From: Paraglaciecola sp. L1A13
GTDB taxonomy: Bacteria > Pseudomonadota > Gammaproteobacteria > Enterobacterales > Alteromonadaceae
Direction of reading: 5' to 3'
Assembly (NCBI RefSeq): GCF_009796745.1
Contig: NZ_CP047024.1
Location: 2,170,001 to 2,234,000, forward strand
Length of the DNA stretch: 64,000 nt
Positions 1-8,483 of the stretch are shown piece by piece. The notes below the pieces were generated by a model. The model worked only from the letters and a program-made list of their open reading frames with translations, was not told where the DNA came from and did no database searches. Within the stretch, counting starts at the first letter, position 1. Each line of letters opens with the position of its first letter. Made by a program: the position numbers and the translations under genes.

Positions 1-365
1 AATTCGAGCGGGGCGAGTAGAGGTTTTTTGACAAAGCTTACCCAACCACCTAAGCCACCAGGGCAAAAAGACCTTGCCACTTGCAGCACTTGCTTATAGC
101 CCTTTGTGGTCACTAAACCCACTTTTGCCCCTTTGCCGGTCAGTACTGCATTGGTCGCGACAGTAGTACCATGCATGACCCTGCCGATTTTACTTACGTC
201 AACGCCTGACTCTTGGCAAATACGGGCAATGCCATTGAGTACGCCGACAGATGAATCTTCTGGCGTAGAGGGAACCTTCGCCGTGTGTGTTTCACCCGTT
301 ATTTCATTTATCAACAGTAAGTCAGTGAACGTACCGCCTACATCTACACCTAATCGATAACTCAT
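1..365 (-). CDS. Hydantoinase/oxoprolinase subunit A (HyuA-like), partial
   Basis: The N-terminal 121 residues of a HyuA-type ATP-dependent amidohydrolase or carboxylase subunit are present; the rest lies beyond the left edge. The start MSYRLGVDVGGTFTD carries the acetate-kinase-like phosphate-binding motif, followed by MHGTTVATNAVLTGKGAKVG, which is typical of the family (5-oxoprolinase, N-methylhydantoinase, acetone/acetophenone carboxylase alpha-type subunits). The ATG is preceded by GGAG at a 6-nt spacing. It is the last visible gene of the operon, 32 nt after the HMG-CoA-lyase-like gene. Family members hydrolyse cyclic amides or activate ketones or amides using ATP, usually with a HyuB partner, which would lie outside the window. 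The substrate cannot be told from this fragment. Confidence 0.9.
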   Translation of the reverse strand, partial: MSYRLGVDVGGTFTDLLLINEITGETHTAKVPSTPEDSSVGVLNGIARICQESGVDVSKIGRVMHGTTVATNAVLTGKGAKVGLVTTKGYKQVLQVARSFCPGGLGGWVSFVKKPLLAPLE

Positions 366-397
366 ATTGCTCTCCGATGTGGGGCTAAATTAGCCTC

Positions 398-1300
398 TTA
401 ATTGTTATAATATTTTTCCATCCAGGATTTCGCTTTACCGCCGGTCGCGGTGCCCGTTAAGGCAATGGCTACATTAGATGCTTCTAACAGCAAAGGGATA
501 TTGATACCGGTATCAAAACCCATTTGTTCAAGCATCATGACGACATCCTCAGTCGCCACATTTCCGCTGGCGCCAGGGGCAAATGGACAGCCCCCTAAAC
601 CCGCTATTGAGGCATCGAATTTGCGAATACCAGCTTCAATTGCAGCGTATGTATTGGCAAGTCCCATGGCTCTAGTATCATGAAAATGGCACGACAATAT
701 GTTGCTGTCGAATCGACTCACCAGACCGCTCATCAAGCTTTGTACCTGGGCGGGATCCGCTGCACCAATAGTATCGGCGATAACAATAGCGCTGGCACCT
801 GCTTCGATAAGTTGTTCCGTTATCCGGTACACCTCATCGGGCGCTATTTTCCCCTCGAACGGGCAGGCCCATGCCGTGGCTACGTAGGCTTGCACATTTG
901 CCCCTTTTGACTTTGCTAAACTCAGTACTTCTTGACTGACTTTGATACTCTGCTGGGTTGTCATGTGAATGTTTTTTTCATTCATGGTGTTCGAGGCAGC
1001 TACCACCAGGGACGTCAAAGGCACTTTTGCGTCAAGGGCTAACTCGAATCCTTTCATGTTTGGGATAAGGGCTGAATACCGCGCACTTCCCTTAGGTAAC
1101 ATGGCAAATAAGTCCGCGGTACCCGCCATTGCCGGAACCGCTTTAGGAGACACAAACGCGCCCACTTCTATTTCAGGTATGCCTGCCGCCTCAAGGGCCA
1201 TAATCAGTGTTAAACGTTGTTCTAAATTGAGTACCCTGGGTTGGTTTTGTAAACCATCTCGAGGACCCACATCATTAATGATGACTTTATTTGATGCCAT
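398..1300 (-). CDS. HMG-CoA lyase-like enzyme (DRE-TIM metallolyase)
   Basis: This 300-residue TIM-barrel lyase belongs to the hydroxymethylglutaryl-CoA lyase family, which cleaves a 3-hydroxyacyl-CoA thioester to acetyl-CoA and an oxo-acid. Visible family features are DVGPRDGLQNQ near residue 10, the metal-binding HFHDTR motif in the middle, and the signature GLGGCPFAPGASGN with its mobile-loop cysteine. The length matches bacterial HMG-CoA lyases (about 300). Its ATG overlaps the TAA of the upstream CoA-transferase by one base (TAATG), so translation is probably coupled. Pairing with a CoA-transferase rather than with the full leucine-degradation (liu) set suggests that a free branched hydroxy-acid is activated and then cleaved here. 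That step is inference; true HMG-CoA may not be the substrate. Confidence 0.9.
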   Translation of the reverse strand: MASNKVIINDVGPRDGLQNQPRVLNLEQRLTLIMALEAAGIPEIEVGAFVSPKAVPAMAGTADLFAMLPKGSARYSALIPNMKGFELALDAKVPLTSLVVAASNTMNEKNIHMTTQQSIKVSQEVLSLAKSKGANVQAYVATAWACPFEGKIAPDEVYRITEQLIEAGASAIVIADTIGAADPAQVQSLMSGLVSRFDSNILSCHFHDTRAMGLANTYAAIEAGIRKFDASIAGLGGCPFAPGASGNVATEDVVMMLEQMGFDTGINIPLLLEASNVAIALTGTATGGKAKSWMEKYYNN

Positions 1301-2502
1301 TAGCCGATTACCTTTGCTGTTTTCAACCGTTTAACTTCTTGTGCATCCATACCTAATAATTCGTTCAGCACTTGGTCGGTATGTTGACCTAGCCCAGGGG
1401 CGGCAGTGAAGGTTTCTTCGTTGGTTCGTGAGAACTTAATAGGATTGCCTGGCCCCTTGGTTTTATATCCTTCAGGGTCTGATAACTCCACAACCATATT
1501 ACGGTGCAGCACTTGCTCGTCGTTCAGGGCTTGGGAGAACTTATTAACTGGCGCACAAGGGATACGCGCTTTTTCAAGTAGGTTTATCCAGTGCGCTGAG
1601 GTGTTTTTAGACAGCACTTTGTTGAGTGTTTCGTTGATGAAATCTTGATCTTTCCAGCGTCCGGGTTGCGTGTCGTATTCTGGTTTATCGAATTCGGCTA
1701 CCTTTAATAAATCTTTCAAATTTTGCCAGAAATTATCGGTGATAACGGCAATGACAATGTGCCCATCAGCCGTGGTAAAGGTATTGTATGGCACGTGTAC
1801 GAAGTGCGAGTTGCCGATTGGATAGGGGTCTTTACCTGATATAAAATGCATCGTTGCCATATAATTCAATAAAGAAATTTGGCAATCGAGCATTGACACA
1901 TCAACGTCCTGTCCTTCACCACTGCGCTCCCGCTCCAATAAAGCAGCTTGAATACCCATAACGGCGAACATGCCACCGCCCAAATCACCAATAGGGATAC
2001 CGGCTCTAATTTGTTGGTCAGGTCCAGTGCCAGTAATCGACATGCCGCCGCCCATTGCTTGTGCAACTTGATCAAAAGCAGGTCGTTTGAATCCCGGACC
2101 ATCGTTACCAAACCCAGTGATTGAACAAGAAATAATCCGTGGATTCACTTCTTTTAAGTGCTCATGGTCTATTTTTAAACGGGTAGGCACTCCAGCTCCG
2201 AAGTTATTGATAACAACATCTGATTTTTTGACTAAATCGTAAAATACCTTTAATCCTTCAGGCGACTTAAGATCTATACAGACGCTCTGTTTGTTTCGGT
2301 TAAGCGTAATGAAATACGCCCCCATGCCGTTAATAGAATTTTCAGGGTCGTTGGCCAGTAACGTGCGTGTTCCTTCACCTTTTAGGGGTTCAACTTTGAT
2401 TGTTTCAGCACCTAAATCGGCTAAGATCATCCCGCAATAAGGACCAGACAACATATGCGTTAAATCAATGATACGCAGTCCTGATAAGGGTTTATTTTTC
2501 AC
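1300..2502 (-). CDS. CaiB/BaiF family (class III) CoA-transferase
   Basis: This 400-residue class III acyl-CoA transferase moves CoA between carboxylic acids. The N-terminus LRIIDLTHMLSGPYCGMILA, the block GAETIKVEPLKGEGTR and the central GFGNDGPGFKRPAFDQVAQA are standard for the family. The expected catalytic aspartate is Asp206 in VSMLDCQ. The start is GTG with a GGAG Shine-Dalgarno 9 nt upstream. It sits 42 nt after the TonB-dependent receptor and overlaps the lyase gene by one base, so it should be co-transcribed with both. In context it would form the CoA thioester on which the lyase acts. The donor and acceptor acids cannot be predicted from sequence. Confidence 0.93.
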   Translation of the reverse strand: MKNKPLSGLRIIDLTHMLSGPYCGMILADLGAETIKVEPLKGEGTRTLLANDPENSINGMGAYFITLNRNKQSVCIDLKSPEGLKVFYDLVKKSDVVINNFGAGVPTRLKIDHEHLKEVNPRIISCSITGFGNDGPGFKRPAFDQVAQAMGGGMSITGTGPDQQIRAGIPIGDLGGGMFAVMGIQAALLERERSGEGQDVDVSMLDCQISLLNYMATMHFISGKDPYPIGNSHFVHVPYNTFTTADGHIVIAVITDNFWQNLKDLLKVAEFDKPEYDTQPGRWKDQDFINETLNKVLSKNTSAHWINLLEKARIPCAPVNKFSQALNDEQVLHRNMVVELSDPEGYKTKGPGNPIKFSRTNEETFTAAPGLGQHTDQVLNELLGMDAQEVKRLKTAKVIG

Positions 2503-2544
2503 TATAAATTACTCCAATGTGGAAAAGCCAAAGGGCTTTGGAAA

Positions 2545-5121
2545 TTAGAAACGATAAGCAAAGTCAACACCGTAAGAACGCTGTGCTGAAGGGTGTAAAA
2601 ATGATCCTCCAAACTCAGGTGTGGGTATCACTTCTTGTAGATAATTTTCATCAGTCAGATTTTTAGACCAAAGGGCCAGAGTCCAGTTTTCACTGTCTAG
2701 ACTGACACGTAAATTAAGGGTGCTGTAGGCGTCACGCGTAGCGTTTGAAAAATCAACCGAGTGCGGGCCAGCAGGTACACCGCCACCTAAGGTGCCAAAG
2801 AAGTCCCAAATAGTAGGGGTTTGTTCATCTTGTAGTGTATGGAAGTAAGTTTGACCCACGTACTGCCAATCAAGACGGCTAGTCATAAATAGATCTTCTG
2901 CTAACGAGTAATCCCAGCTAACACCAAGTGTGTAGGTTTCATCCGGTGATTGAGGCGCCGTATTGCCAACGGAAAGTGGACGGTTTTTATTTTCTTTTAT
3001 TTCACTATCAAGCAAACCAACTCCAGCAAAAATACTGACATCCTCGGTTACTTGAGCTTTTATATCCATTTCAAAACCTTGGATTTTAAGCTCATCGATG
3101 GTGGTAACCGCGCGAATTAGGCCAAATGGACCTGCGAAAAATTCGAAGAATTGGTTGTCGTCAACAGTTGTGTCGAATATTGCGCCGTTGAGTTTGATAA
3201 CGTCATCGAACAAGCTTGATTTAAAGCCTAACTCGATGTTAGTGGTGACTTCTTTGTCATATTCATCACTGACTAATAATTGTGCATTGACCGCATCGCC
3301 AGGGCTACCATCACCTGTGGCGTTAAACCAAAAATCAAGCGTCGCCTCAGTACCAATAGAATTGAATCCACCGCTTCTAAAACCCACACCGTAGCTTGCA
3401 TACCAGTTCCAGTCGTCACTAGCCGCATAGGCAAGGGTGACCTTAGGTTGCCAGTGACTGAATGTGCGGCTTCTATCTGGGATCCCATCTGGATTGGCGA
3501 TGAATGCTGGGTTAATCGGTCCGACTTCACCATCAATAATGGTGTTAATATTTAAGCCCGAAGCATTCACGTTGGGCACATTATTGCTTACATCACGAGA
3601 TTCGTGATCGTAGCGCAATGCGACTGATAGCTCCCACTGCTCATTAAAGTCGTACTCAAGTTGACCAAATGCAGACATGACTGAAGTATCAAATGTATCG
3701 TCGAATAATAGATCTGTAGGGTTAGGACCGGTTGCTGGAATGTAGGCTTGCTTTAGAAAGCCTTGACCTGTGTCTGCCCCATAGGCAACAACGACGTCTC
3801 GTTCAATTTCTGCAAAATATAAACCGGCGATCCAACGCAATGGGTCACTTGGCGAGTCTGAGGTGAAACGCAGCTCACCACTGAAGTCTGATTGACTGCG
3901 TTCTTGGAATTGATACCCATCACACGACGTCGGGGTGAAAGGACCGTATACGCCCGTGAATTCAACGCCTGGGGCGAAGACACCGTAAGGGGCGAAAAAC
4001 TCTCCGAACAAGTCAGTTCTACCGGCACCGCCGATCGCAGCAGGAGCGTTATTTAACGTGGCACGATCAGTTTGACATTGCGCTGTAAGCTCATAACCGT
4101 AAAAAGAAGCACTGGTGCCATCAGATAACAGGGTTTCTTCTAAGTCGTTGTAGGCAAGCACCGCGGTGACATCAAAACCGTCTAAATCTAGGTCTGCTTT
4201 TAGTGATGTTTCAAACGTAGATTGTTCGTTTATGCCCGGCACGTTGAAGGCGAAAATAAAATCGTGTTCGTTGACGTCGGCAAAATAGGCCGGTTGATTA
4301 AACGCGTCAACAAATGAGGGCAAAGCAAAAGCCGCATTGTAGTTAATGGCTCCGCCTTCTACGTCACTGACACTTGCACGAAAGTCCAGTGTGAGAATAT
4401 CTGACGCGTCCCATATTAATCGGCCTCGAATATTGCTGTCTTCTAAATAATCCACTGAGTCATCAGCACCGGTAAATGCATTACTGTAAAAACCATCGGT
4501 ACTGTTAGTACTTGCTGACAAGCGTCCGCGAAGGGAGTCTGAAAAAGCACCGGATATAACACCACTAATTTTTTGAGTATCATTGTTGGCCAAACCAACC
4601 TTGACTCGACCTTCAAATTCATCTGAAGGCTGTTTAGTGGTGACTATTATCGCACCTGCCACTGCATTGCGACCGTACAATGCTCCCTGTGGGCCTTTTA
4701 AAACCTCAATTTGGGCCACATCGAATAATTCTTCATTGAAGCCATTTGGATTGGTCATCAGCACACCATCAACCACGTAGGCAAAGGTTGATTCCGCGTC
4801 ACGGGTTGAGACTATCCCTCTAATGGTAACTTGTGTGTCACCGACGTTTGATGCGTCTACCATAGTGATGTTCGGGATCAAACCTATAGCGTCACCGGGG
4901 CGTTCTATACCTGCGTTTTCAATAACCTTTTCGGACAGCGCAGTAATCGCAATGGGCACTTCTTGTAGGCTTTCAGGTCGCTTACGCGAGATACTGATAA
5001 TTTCAAGTTGTTCATTAGATAACGTTGTTTCTTGCGCATTCGCTTCCACAAGGGGATAAAACCCGCTGCTCAGCGCTAATATTATGCTGCTAGTTAAGGT
5101 ATTTATTCGCAGATCTGCCAT
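2545..5121 (-). CDS. TonB-dependent outer-membrane receptor
   Basis: This is an 858-residue receptor. A signal peptide (hydrophobic stretch about residues 10-28, ending before QETTLSNEQ) precedes the plug domain. The plug shows the usual landmarks: ISISRKRPESLQEVPIAITA, a TIRGI motif, VDGVLMTNP, and VEVLKGPQGALYGRNAVAGA. The remainder is beta-barrel, ending in the aromatic C-terminus VDFAYRF expected for BAM-dependent insertion. The start ATG has GGAG upstream. It lies only 19 nt after the sigma-54 activator and 42 nt before the CoA-transferase, so it is very likely the importer of the substrate degraded by this operon. It resembles the broad group of iron-independent Alteromonadales and sphingomonad receptors; the ligand is unknown. 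Confidence 0.95.
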   Translation of the reverse strand: MADLRINTLTSSIILALSSGFYPLVEANAQETTLSNEQLEIISISRKRPESLQEVPIAITALSEKVIENAGIERPGDAIGLIPNITMVDASNVGDTQVTIRGIVSTRDAESTFAYVVDGVLMTNPNGFNEELFDVAQIEVLKGPQGALYGRNAVAGAIIVTTKQPSDEFEGRVKVGLANNDTQKISGVISGAFSDSLRGRLSASTNSTDGFYSNAFTGADDSVDYLEDSNIRGRLIWDASDILTLDFRASVSDVEGGAINYNAAFALPSFVDAFNQPAYFADVNEHDFIFAFNVPGINEQSTFETSLKADLDLDGFDVTAVLAYNDLEETLLSDGTSASFYGYELTAQCQTDRATLNNAPAAIGGAGRTDLFGEFFAPYGVFAPGVEFTGVYGPFTPTSCDGYQFQERSQSDFSGELRFTSDSPSDPLRWIAGLYFAEIERDVVVAYGADTGQGFLKQAYIPATGPNPTDLLFDDTFDTSVMSAFGQLEYDFNEQWELSVALRYDHESRDVSNNVPNVNASGLNINTIIDGEVGPINPAFIANPDGIPDRSRTFSHWQPKVTLAYAASDDWNWYASYGVGFRSGGFNSIGTEATLDFWFNATGDGSPGDAVNAQLLVSDEYDKEVTTNIELGFKSSLFDDVIKLNGAIFDTTVDDNQFFEFFAGPFGLIRAVTTIDELKIQGFEMDIKAQVTEDVSIFAGVGLLDSEIKENKNRPLSVGNTAPQSPDETYTLGVSWDYSLAEDLFMTSRLDWQYVGQTYFHTLQDEQTPTIWDFFGTLGGGVPAGPHSVDFSNATRDAYSTLNLRVSLDSENWTLALWSKNLTDENYLQEVIPTPEFGGSFLHPSAQRSYGVDFAYRF

Positions 5122-5140
5122 GGTGTGTTCTCCGTTAATT

Positions 5141-6991
5141 TTAATTATTGTTTATGCGTTTAAGCCGCCGCCATAACGTGGTTTGACTCAGTCCTAAATA
5201 CGCCGCGGCGCGGCGCTTGTCCCCATTGAAACGAGTCATAGCTTCAACAACTAGTTCAAGCTCTTTGGCTTTTACTAAACCGTTGTCTGGGTCAAAATTT
5301 TCATGCTGCAACATCTCTGGTGCAATGTGGTGTAAAACCTGTTGAATGTTGTTTGTGCTATTAGCGGTATACAAATAGGCAACTAAACGCTCTAAAACAT
5401 TTTCTAATTCACGGACGTTACCCGGCCAAGCGTAATCAACTAAGGTTGACATAACATGAGGTAAAATATCGTCGACGGAAAATGGCAATTTATAACTGAT
5501 AATGAATTCAGCTAACTTTTGTTCTGAGATACGTTTAATATCTTCAGGGCGCTCCCGAAGTGCTGGAATATGTATATTAAAAACGTTAAGGCGGAAAAAT
5601 AAATCTTCTCTAAAAAAGCCGGCTTCAACCAGTTCACGCAACGGTTTATTGGTTGCCGCGACTAATTTTAAATTAACCGGTTTCTCTTCGTTTGAACCAA
5701 GAGGGCGATAGTGCCTCTCTTGCATAAAGCGTAATAATTTTGATTGTTGATCGAGTGCAAGCTCACTTATTTCATCAAGAAATAACACACCATTTTGTGC
5801 TTCTTCGATAAGACCTTTTCGACCACCACGTTTCGAACCGGTAAAAGCGCCATCACGATAGCCAAAAAGCTCACCTTCAAACAATTCAGTCGGAATAGCG
5901 GAACAATTTAACGGGACAAAACGTCCTTCACAATAGGGACTGTGTTGATGAACGGCTCTGGCAATAAGTTCTTTACCTGTACCGGATTCACCAAAAATTA
6001 GCACGTTGCTAGGTGAAGTTGAAAATGATTTAACTTGGTTGACGACTTCAACTAATGCAGGTGACGAATACACTAAGTTATGACGGTTTGTGACTAGCTG
6101 TTTTTCTGTTTTAGGCTTCTTTCGATAGAATTGATAAACATAAGACGGGTTGCCTTTAGCCATTACGCAATCTTGATGAAACCACCAATCGGTGCCATGT
6201 ATCTGACATTCGCCATCCGTTGGACGCTGGTGTTCATCAGAGTGAATAAAGCTTTCTAGCTCGATATGACTCTCACTATCTACACCTAATTCGTCGAAAG
6301 CAGCTTGATTAAATATGACCGAGTCACCTTGTTCATCAGTCATAAAAATAGGGGTTTTTGATTGGTACACAAGCCAATCGGTTAGGGCGGTACGTTGCTG
6401 CGTCTGTAAATGATTACGTCCTGCGCTGATTGCATTGGCCAGAGTTTTTCTACAAGACTGTGCGGAATACAACAAGAACGCTGGGATTTCTTGCTGCGCT
6501 GCCAGGCCACAGACCAAGCTTGCGCCAACATATACCACATTTTTGAGTTGACGAGTCAGTTGAAATATTTCTCTGGCTTGGTCTGAGGTGGTATAAATTT
6601 CTTCTTGAATGGAAACGTTTAACGCTGATTCTAGTAGAGGTACGACGGGTGACGATTCTGCGAAATTGATTAATACGATATTGTCGGAAATCTGAGCTGC
6701 TCTTTTAACAGCAGAAATAATATCCCCTGGCGTACTGTCCAAAGACAATACTGGGATATCTAATGCTGACTTTAGGTAAGCGGCGTTAGCCCCTGCGCTG
6801 ACAATCACGTCAGGTTTGAAATCTGTAATGTGTTGTTCAATTTCTTTGACGCTTCCAACGATAGTATCAAGAATGCGAAAGTGCGCTTTTTCAGTAAACT
6901 CTGGCATAACGCTGGTCATGAGTTGACTAAATTCTTTGTGGCCAAATACCAAAACGCGCACATGCTCAAAAGTAGACTTTGAAATTTTCAT
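5141..6991 (-). CDS. Sigma-54-dependent activator with PrpR-type sensor domain
   Basis: This bacterial enhancer-binding protein has about 616 residues. The start at MKISKSTFEH is preferred to an ATG six codons upstream because AGGGG lies 7 nt before it. Residues 1-200 form a PrpR_N-like sensor (VLVFGHKEF, DVIVSAGANAAYLK, NVVYVGASLV), followed by a PAS-like linker. The AAA+ domain (about 310-545) has Walker A GESGTGKE, the sigma-54 contact loop GAFTGS (the canonical loop is GAFTGA; as I recall PrpR proteins also carry Ser here, followed by a similar basic stretch), LFLDEISEL and the arginine-finger region. A Fis-type HTH ends the protein (KRRAAAYLGLSQTTLWRRLK). PrpR_N domains sense small carboxylates or acyl-type metabolites in known cases. 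It is the first gene of the operon and has its own -24/-12 promoter and an upstream palindrome, suggesting autoactivation. Confidence 0.93.
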   Translation of the reverse strand: MKISKSTFEHVRVLVFGHKEFSQLMTSVMPEFTEKAHFRILDTIVGSVKEIEQHITDFKPDVIVSAGANAAYLKSALDIPVLSLDSTPGDIISAVKRAAQISDNIVLINFAESSPVVPLLESALNVSIQEEIYTTSDQAREIFQLTRQLKNVVYVGASLVCGLAAQQEIPAFLLYSAQSCRKTLANAISAGRNHLQTQQRTALTDWLVYQSKTPIFMTDEQGDSVIFNQAAFDELGVDSESHIELESFIHSDEHQRPTDGECQIHGTDWWFHQDCVMAKGNPSYVYQFYRKKPKTEKQLVTNRHNLVYSSPALVEVVNQVKSFSTSPSNVLIFGESGTGKELIARAVHQHSPYCEGRFVPLNCSAIPTELFEGELFGYRDGAFTGSKRGGRKGLIEEAQNGVLFLDEISELALDQQSKLLRFMQERHYRPLGSNEEKPVNLKLVAATNKPLRELVEAGFFREDLFFRLNVFNIHIPALRERPEDIKRISEQKLAEFIISYKLPFSVDDILPHVMSTLVDYAWPGNVRELENVLERLVAYLYTANSTNNIQQVLHHIAPEMLQHENFDPDNGLVKAKELELVVEAMTRFNGDKRRAAAYLGLSQTTLWRRLKRINNN

Positions 6992-7119
6992 TTCTGATCC
7001 CCTAGGCATGCCAGTGCCAACAATAGTTTGTTGAGCACAGTGGTTATATTTTGGGTATTTAAGTATTCCACGTTATTTTTTAGTTCTTTCATTTAACTTC
7101 TCGCAGGTATAGAGCATGT

Positions 7120-7135
7120 AGCATCAGCTGTGCCA
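7120..7135 (-). promoter_or_regulatory. Candidate sigma-54 (-24/-12) promoter of the catabolic operon
   Basis: On the minus strand the sequence reads TGGCACAGCTGATGCT. Against the sigma-54 consensus TGGCACGNNNNTTGCW it matches at all but two defined positions, and the essential GG-N10-GC spacing is exact. The predicted start site is near 7109, giving a leader of about 118 nt before the activator ATG at 6991. The next gene is itself a sigma-54 activator, which makes a functional -24/-12 element much more likely than chance. Not experimentally supported. Confidence 0.6.
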
Positions 7136-7229
7136 CACTCGTAATTTTATAATTGGCCCCCTGTTTTTAAAGGGCTGTAAAGGAAATTTGGGAATAATGT
7201 CGCTTACATCTTAGCAACAAAAAAGACAT

Positions 7230-7273
7230 AATTAATTTCATTATGAAAAATATTTTTCATAATGAAATTAATT
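7230..7273. promoter_or_regulatory. Perfect 44-bp palindrome, probable activator binding site
   Basis: Positions 7230-7273 are a perfect inverted repeat. Within it are two 13-bp dyads, TTTCATTATGAAA (7236-7248) and TTTCATAATGAAA (7255-7267), with centres 19 bp apart. The palindrome centre is about 142 bp upstream of the start site predicted for the sigma-54 promoter at 7120-7135, the distance usual for an enhancer-type activator site. An alternative reading is a terminator of the VOC gene: on the minus strand the hairpin lies 28 bp past that gene's stop, and a run of six T follows shortly after. The AT-rich stem makes the operator reading more attractive, but both are possible. Confidence 0.65.
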
Positions 7274-7301
7274 TGGGAGGCAAAAAGAAAAAACAAATGT
7301 T

Positions 7302-7706
7302 TTAGGTGGGTTGGCAAAGTTGCAAAACAAAGGCGAGAGATAAAGGACACTCAATATCATGGACAGACCAATTATCGAGGCCTGAGCGAGGACCCTTTGC
7401 ATCGGGTTTGATGCCGCGTTCAACGAGTGCGTCTAAGGCGTTACTTAGGTTGTCCACACCAAATGACAGTAAAAAAAGTCCTTCTCCACGCTGGGCTAAG
7501 ATACGTGCTACTTCGCTGTGTTCACTCACAGGCTGAACTAATACCAACCAAGCATCACCTACCGGAAAACGAGCGGTCTTCACATCTCGCCCTGATAATG
7601 CTTCAACGATCGGCTGGCAATTAAATAACTTGCTGAAATAGGGAATGGCCTGATTGAGATCGCTAACCAAATAATTAATGTGGTGGATTGAACGAATATG
7701 ATTCAT
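7302..7706 (-). CDS. VOC/glyoxalase-fold protein, metal site apparently incomplete
   Basis: This single-domain vicinal-oxygen-chelate protein has about 134 residues and starts at MNHIRSIHHINYLVSDL. A GTG 18 codons upstream is also open, but the fold begins right after the ATG and AAGGGG lies 12 nt before it. The betaalphabetabetabeta pattern resembles methylmalonyl-CoA epimerase or HPPD-like proteins. The first His ligand (HHINYLV) is present. The usual second His (HxAF) is replaced in LLSFGVDNL, and no clear C-terminal Glu is seen in the last strand (LAFVLQLC). It may therefore bind ligand without VOC chemistry. It lies on the operon strand upstream of the activator, separated by the palindrome, so membership in the operon is uncertain. 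Confidence 0.75.
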   Translation of the reverse strand: MNHIRSIHHINYLVSDLNQAIPYFSKLFNCQPIVEALSGRDVKTARFPVGDAWLVLVQPVSEHSEVARILAQRGEGLFLLSFGVDNLSNALDALVERGIKPDAKGPRSGLDNWSVHDIECPLSLAFVLQLCQPT

Positions 7707-8002
7707 GGTTTTTAAATGCCCCTTTATGTTAAGCCATAATACGAGCACGTAATGTGCCACAGTGAGTGATAGGGGCTTTGGGTGCCAAACGCTATTATTT
7801 AGAGCCTAGTTGAAAAACACATACTAAGGATATTGAGTCATAGTTTTCGTGGTTAGAGTATTTGAGCATATGCACGCGTTAGATTTGATTTATGAATACG
7901 TTTTTATCTTAATTGGCAGTTCCTATAGGGTTACGATGAAATGAAATAGCCCAACAAGCGTTCCCGTTGTAAGTATATAAATTTTAAAAGAGAACAGCGT
8001 AA

Positions 8003-8464
8003 ATGAAAAATGTAATTTTAATGATTGTCTTGTGCCTATTTTCAATCGCAAGCGACGCGCAGCAAAGTGTAAAGGGGATTGATCATGTGGGATTGACGGT
8101 GAGTCATTTGCAGGCATCTGAAAAATTCTTTATTAACCACGCGGGGTTTCGCGTTGTGGGTCGAGACGAGCAATACCCGGCTGTTTTTCTTTCTAATGAT
8201 AGTGTGGTCATTACACTATGGGCGGCGACTCACCCTGAACGTGCCGTTAAGTTTGACCGTAAAAATAATGTGGGGTTACATCATTTGGCCTTCAGAGTTG
8301 AAAGTGAAGATGCATTAAACGCATTGTATGAAACGTTATCGAAAGATGAGCGTGTGGTAGTAGAGTTTGCCCCAGAGCAATCCGGAAACGGCCCAAACAA
8401 ACATATGATGGTGTATGAGCCTAGCGGTAATCGAATTGAATTTATGTATCGGGCTTTGCCCTAA
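8003..8464 (+). CDS. Exported VOC/glyoxalase-fold protein
   Basis: This 153-residue protein has an N-terminal signal peptide (MKNVILMIVLCLFSIASDAQ, likely cleaved after the Ala) followed by one VOC domain: GIDHVGLTVSHLQASEKFF, then GLHHLAFRVES, and the C-terminal NRIEFMY. These supply the His-His-Glu metal triad expected of an active VOC enzyme, unlike the neighbouring VOC protein. Most VOC proteins are cytoplasmic, so a predicted periplasmic location is notable. It resembles the fosfomycin-resistance/dioxygenase-like branch, but no substrate can be assigned. It appears monocistronic and convergent with mltD. Confidence 0.82.
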   Translation: MKNVILMIVLCLFSIASDAQQSVKGIDHVGLTVSHLQASEKFFINHAGFRVVGRDEQYPAVFLSNDSVVITLWAATHPERAVKFDRKNNVGLHHLAFRVESEDALNALYETLSKDERVVVEFAPEQSGNGPNKHMMVYEPSGNRIEFMYRALP

Positions 8465-8483
8465 GCCTATTTATTAGTGTACC

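Noticed and set aside
7003..7018. A TGGCAC-like element right before the activator start as an alternative sigma-54 promoter
   Set aside because: The GG-to-GC spacing is 9 rather than 10 and the start site would fall at the start codon. The element at 7120-7135 is better on both counts.
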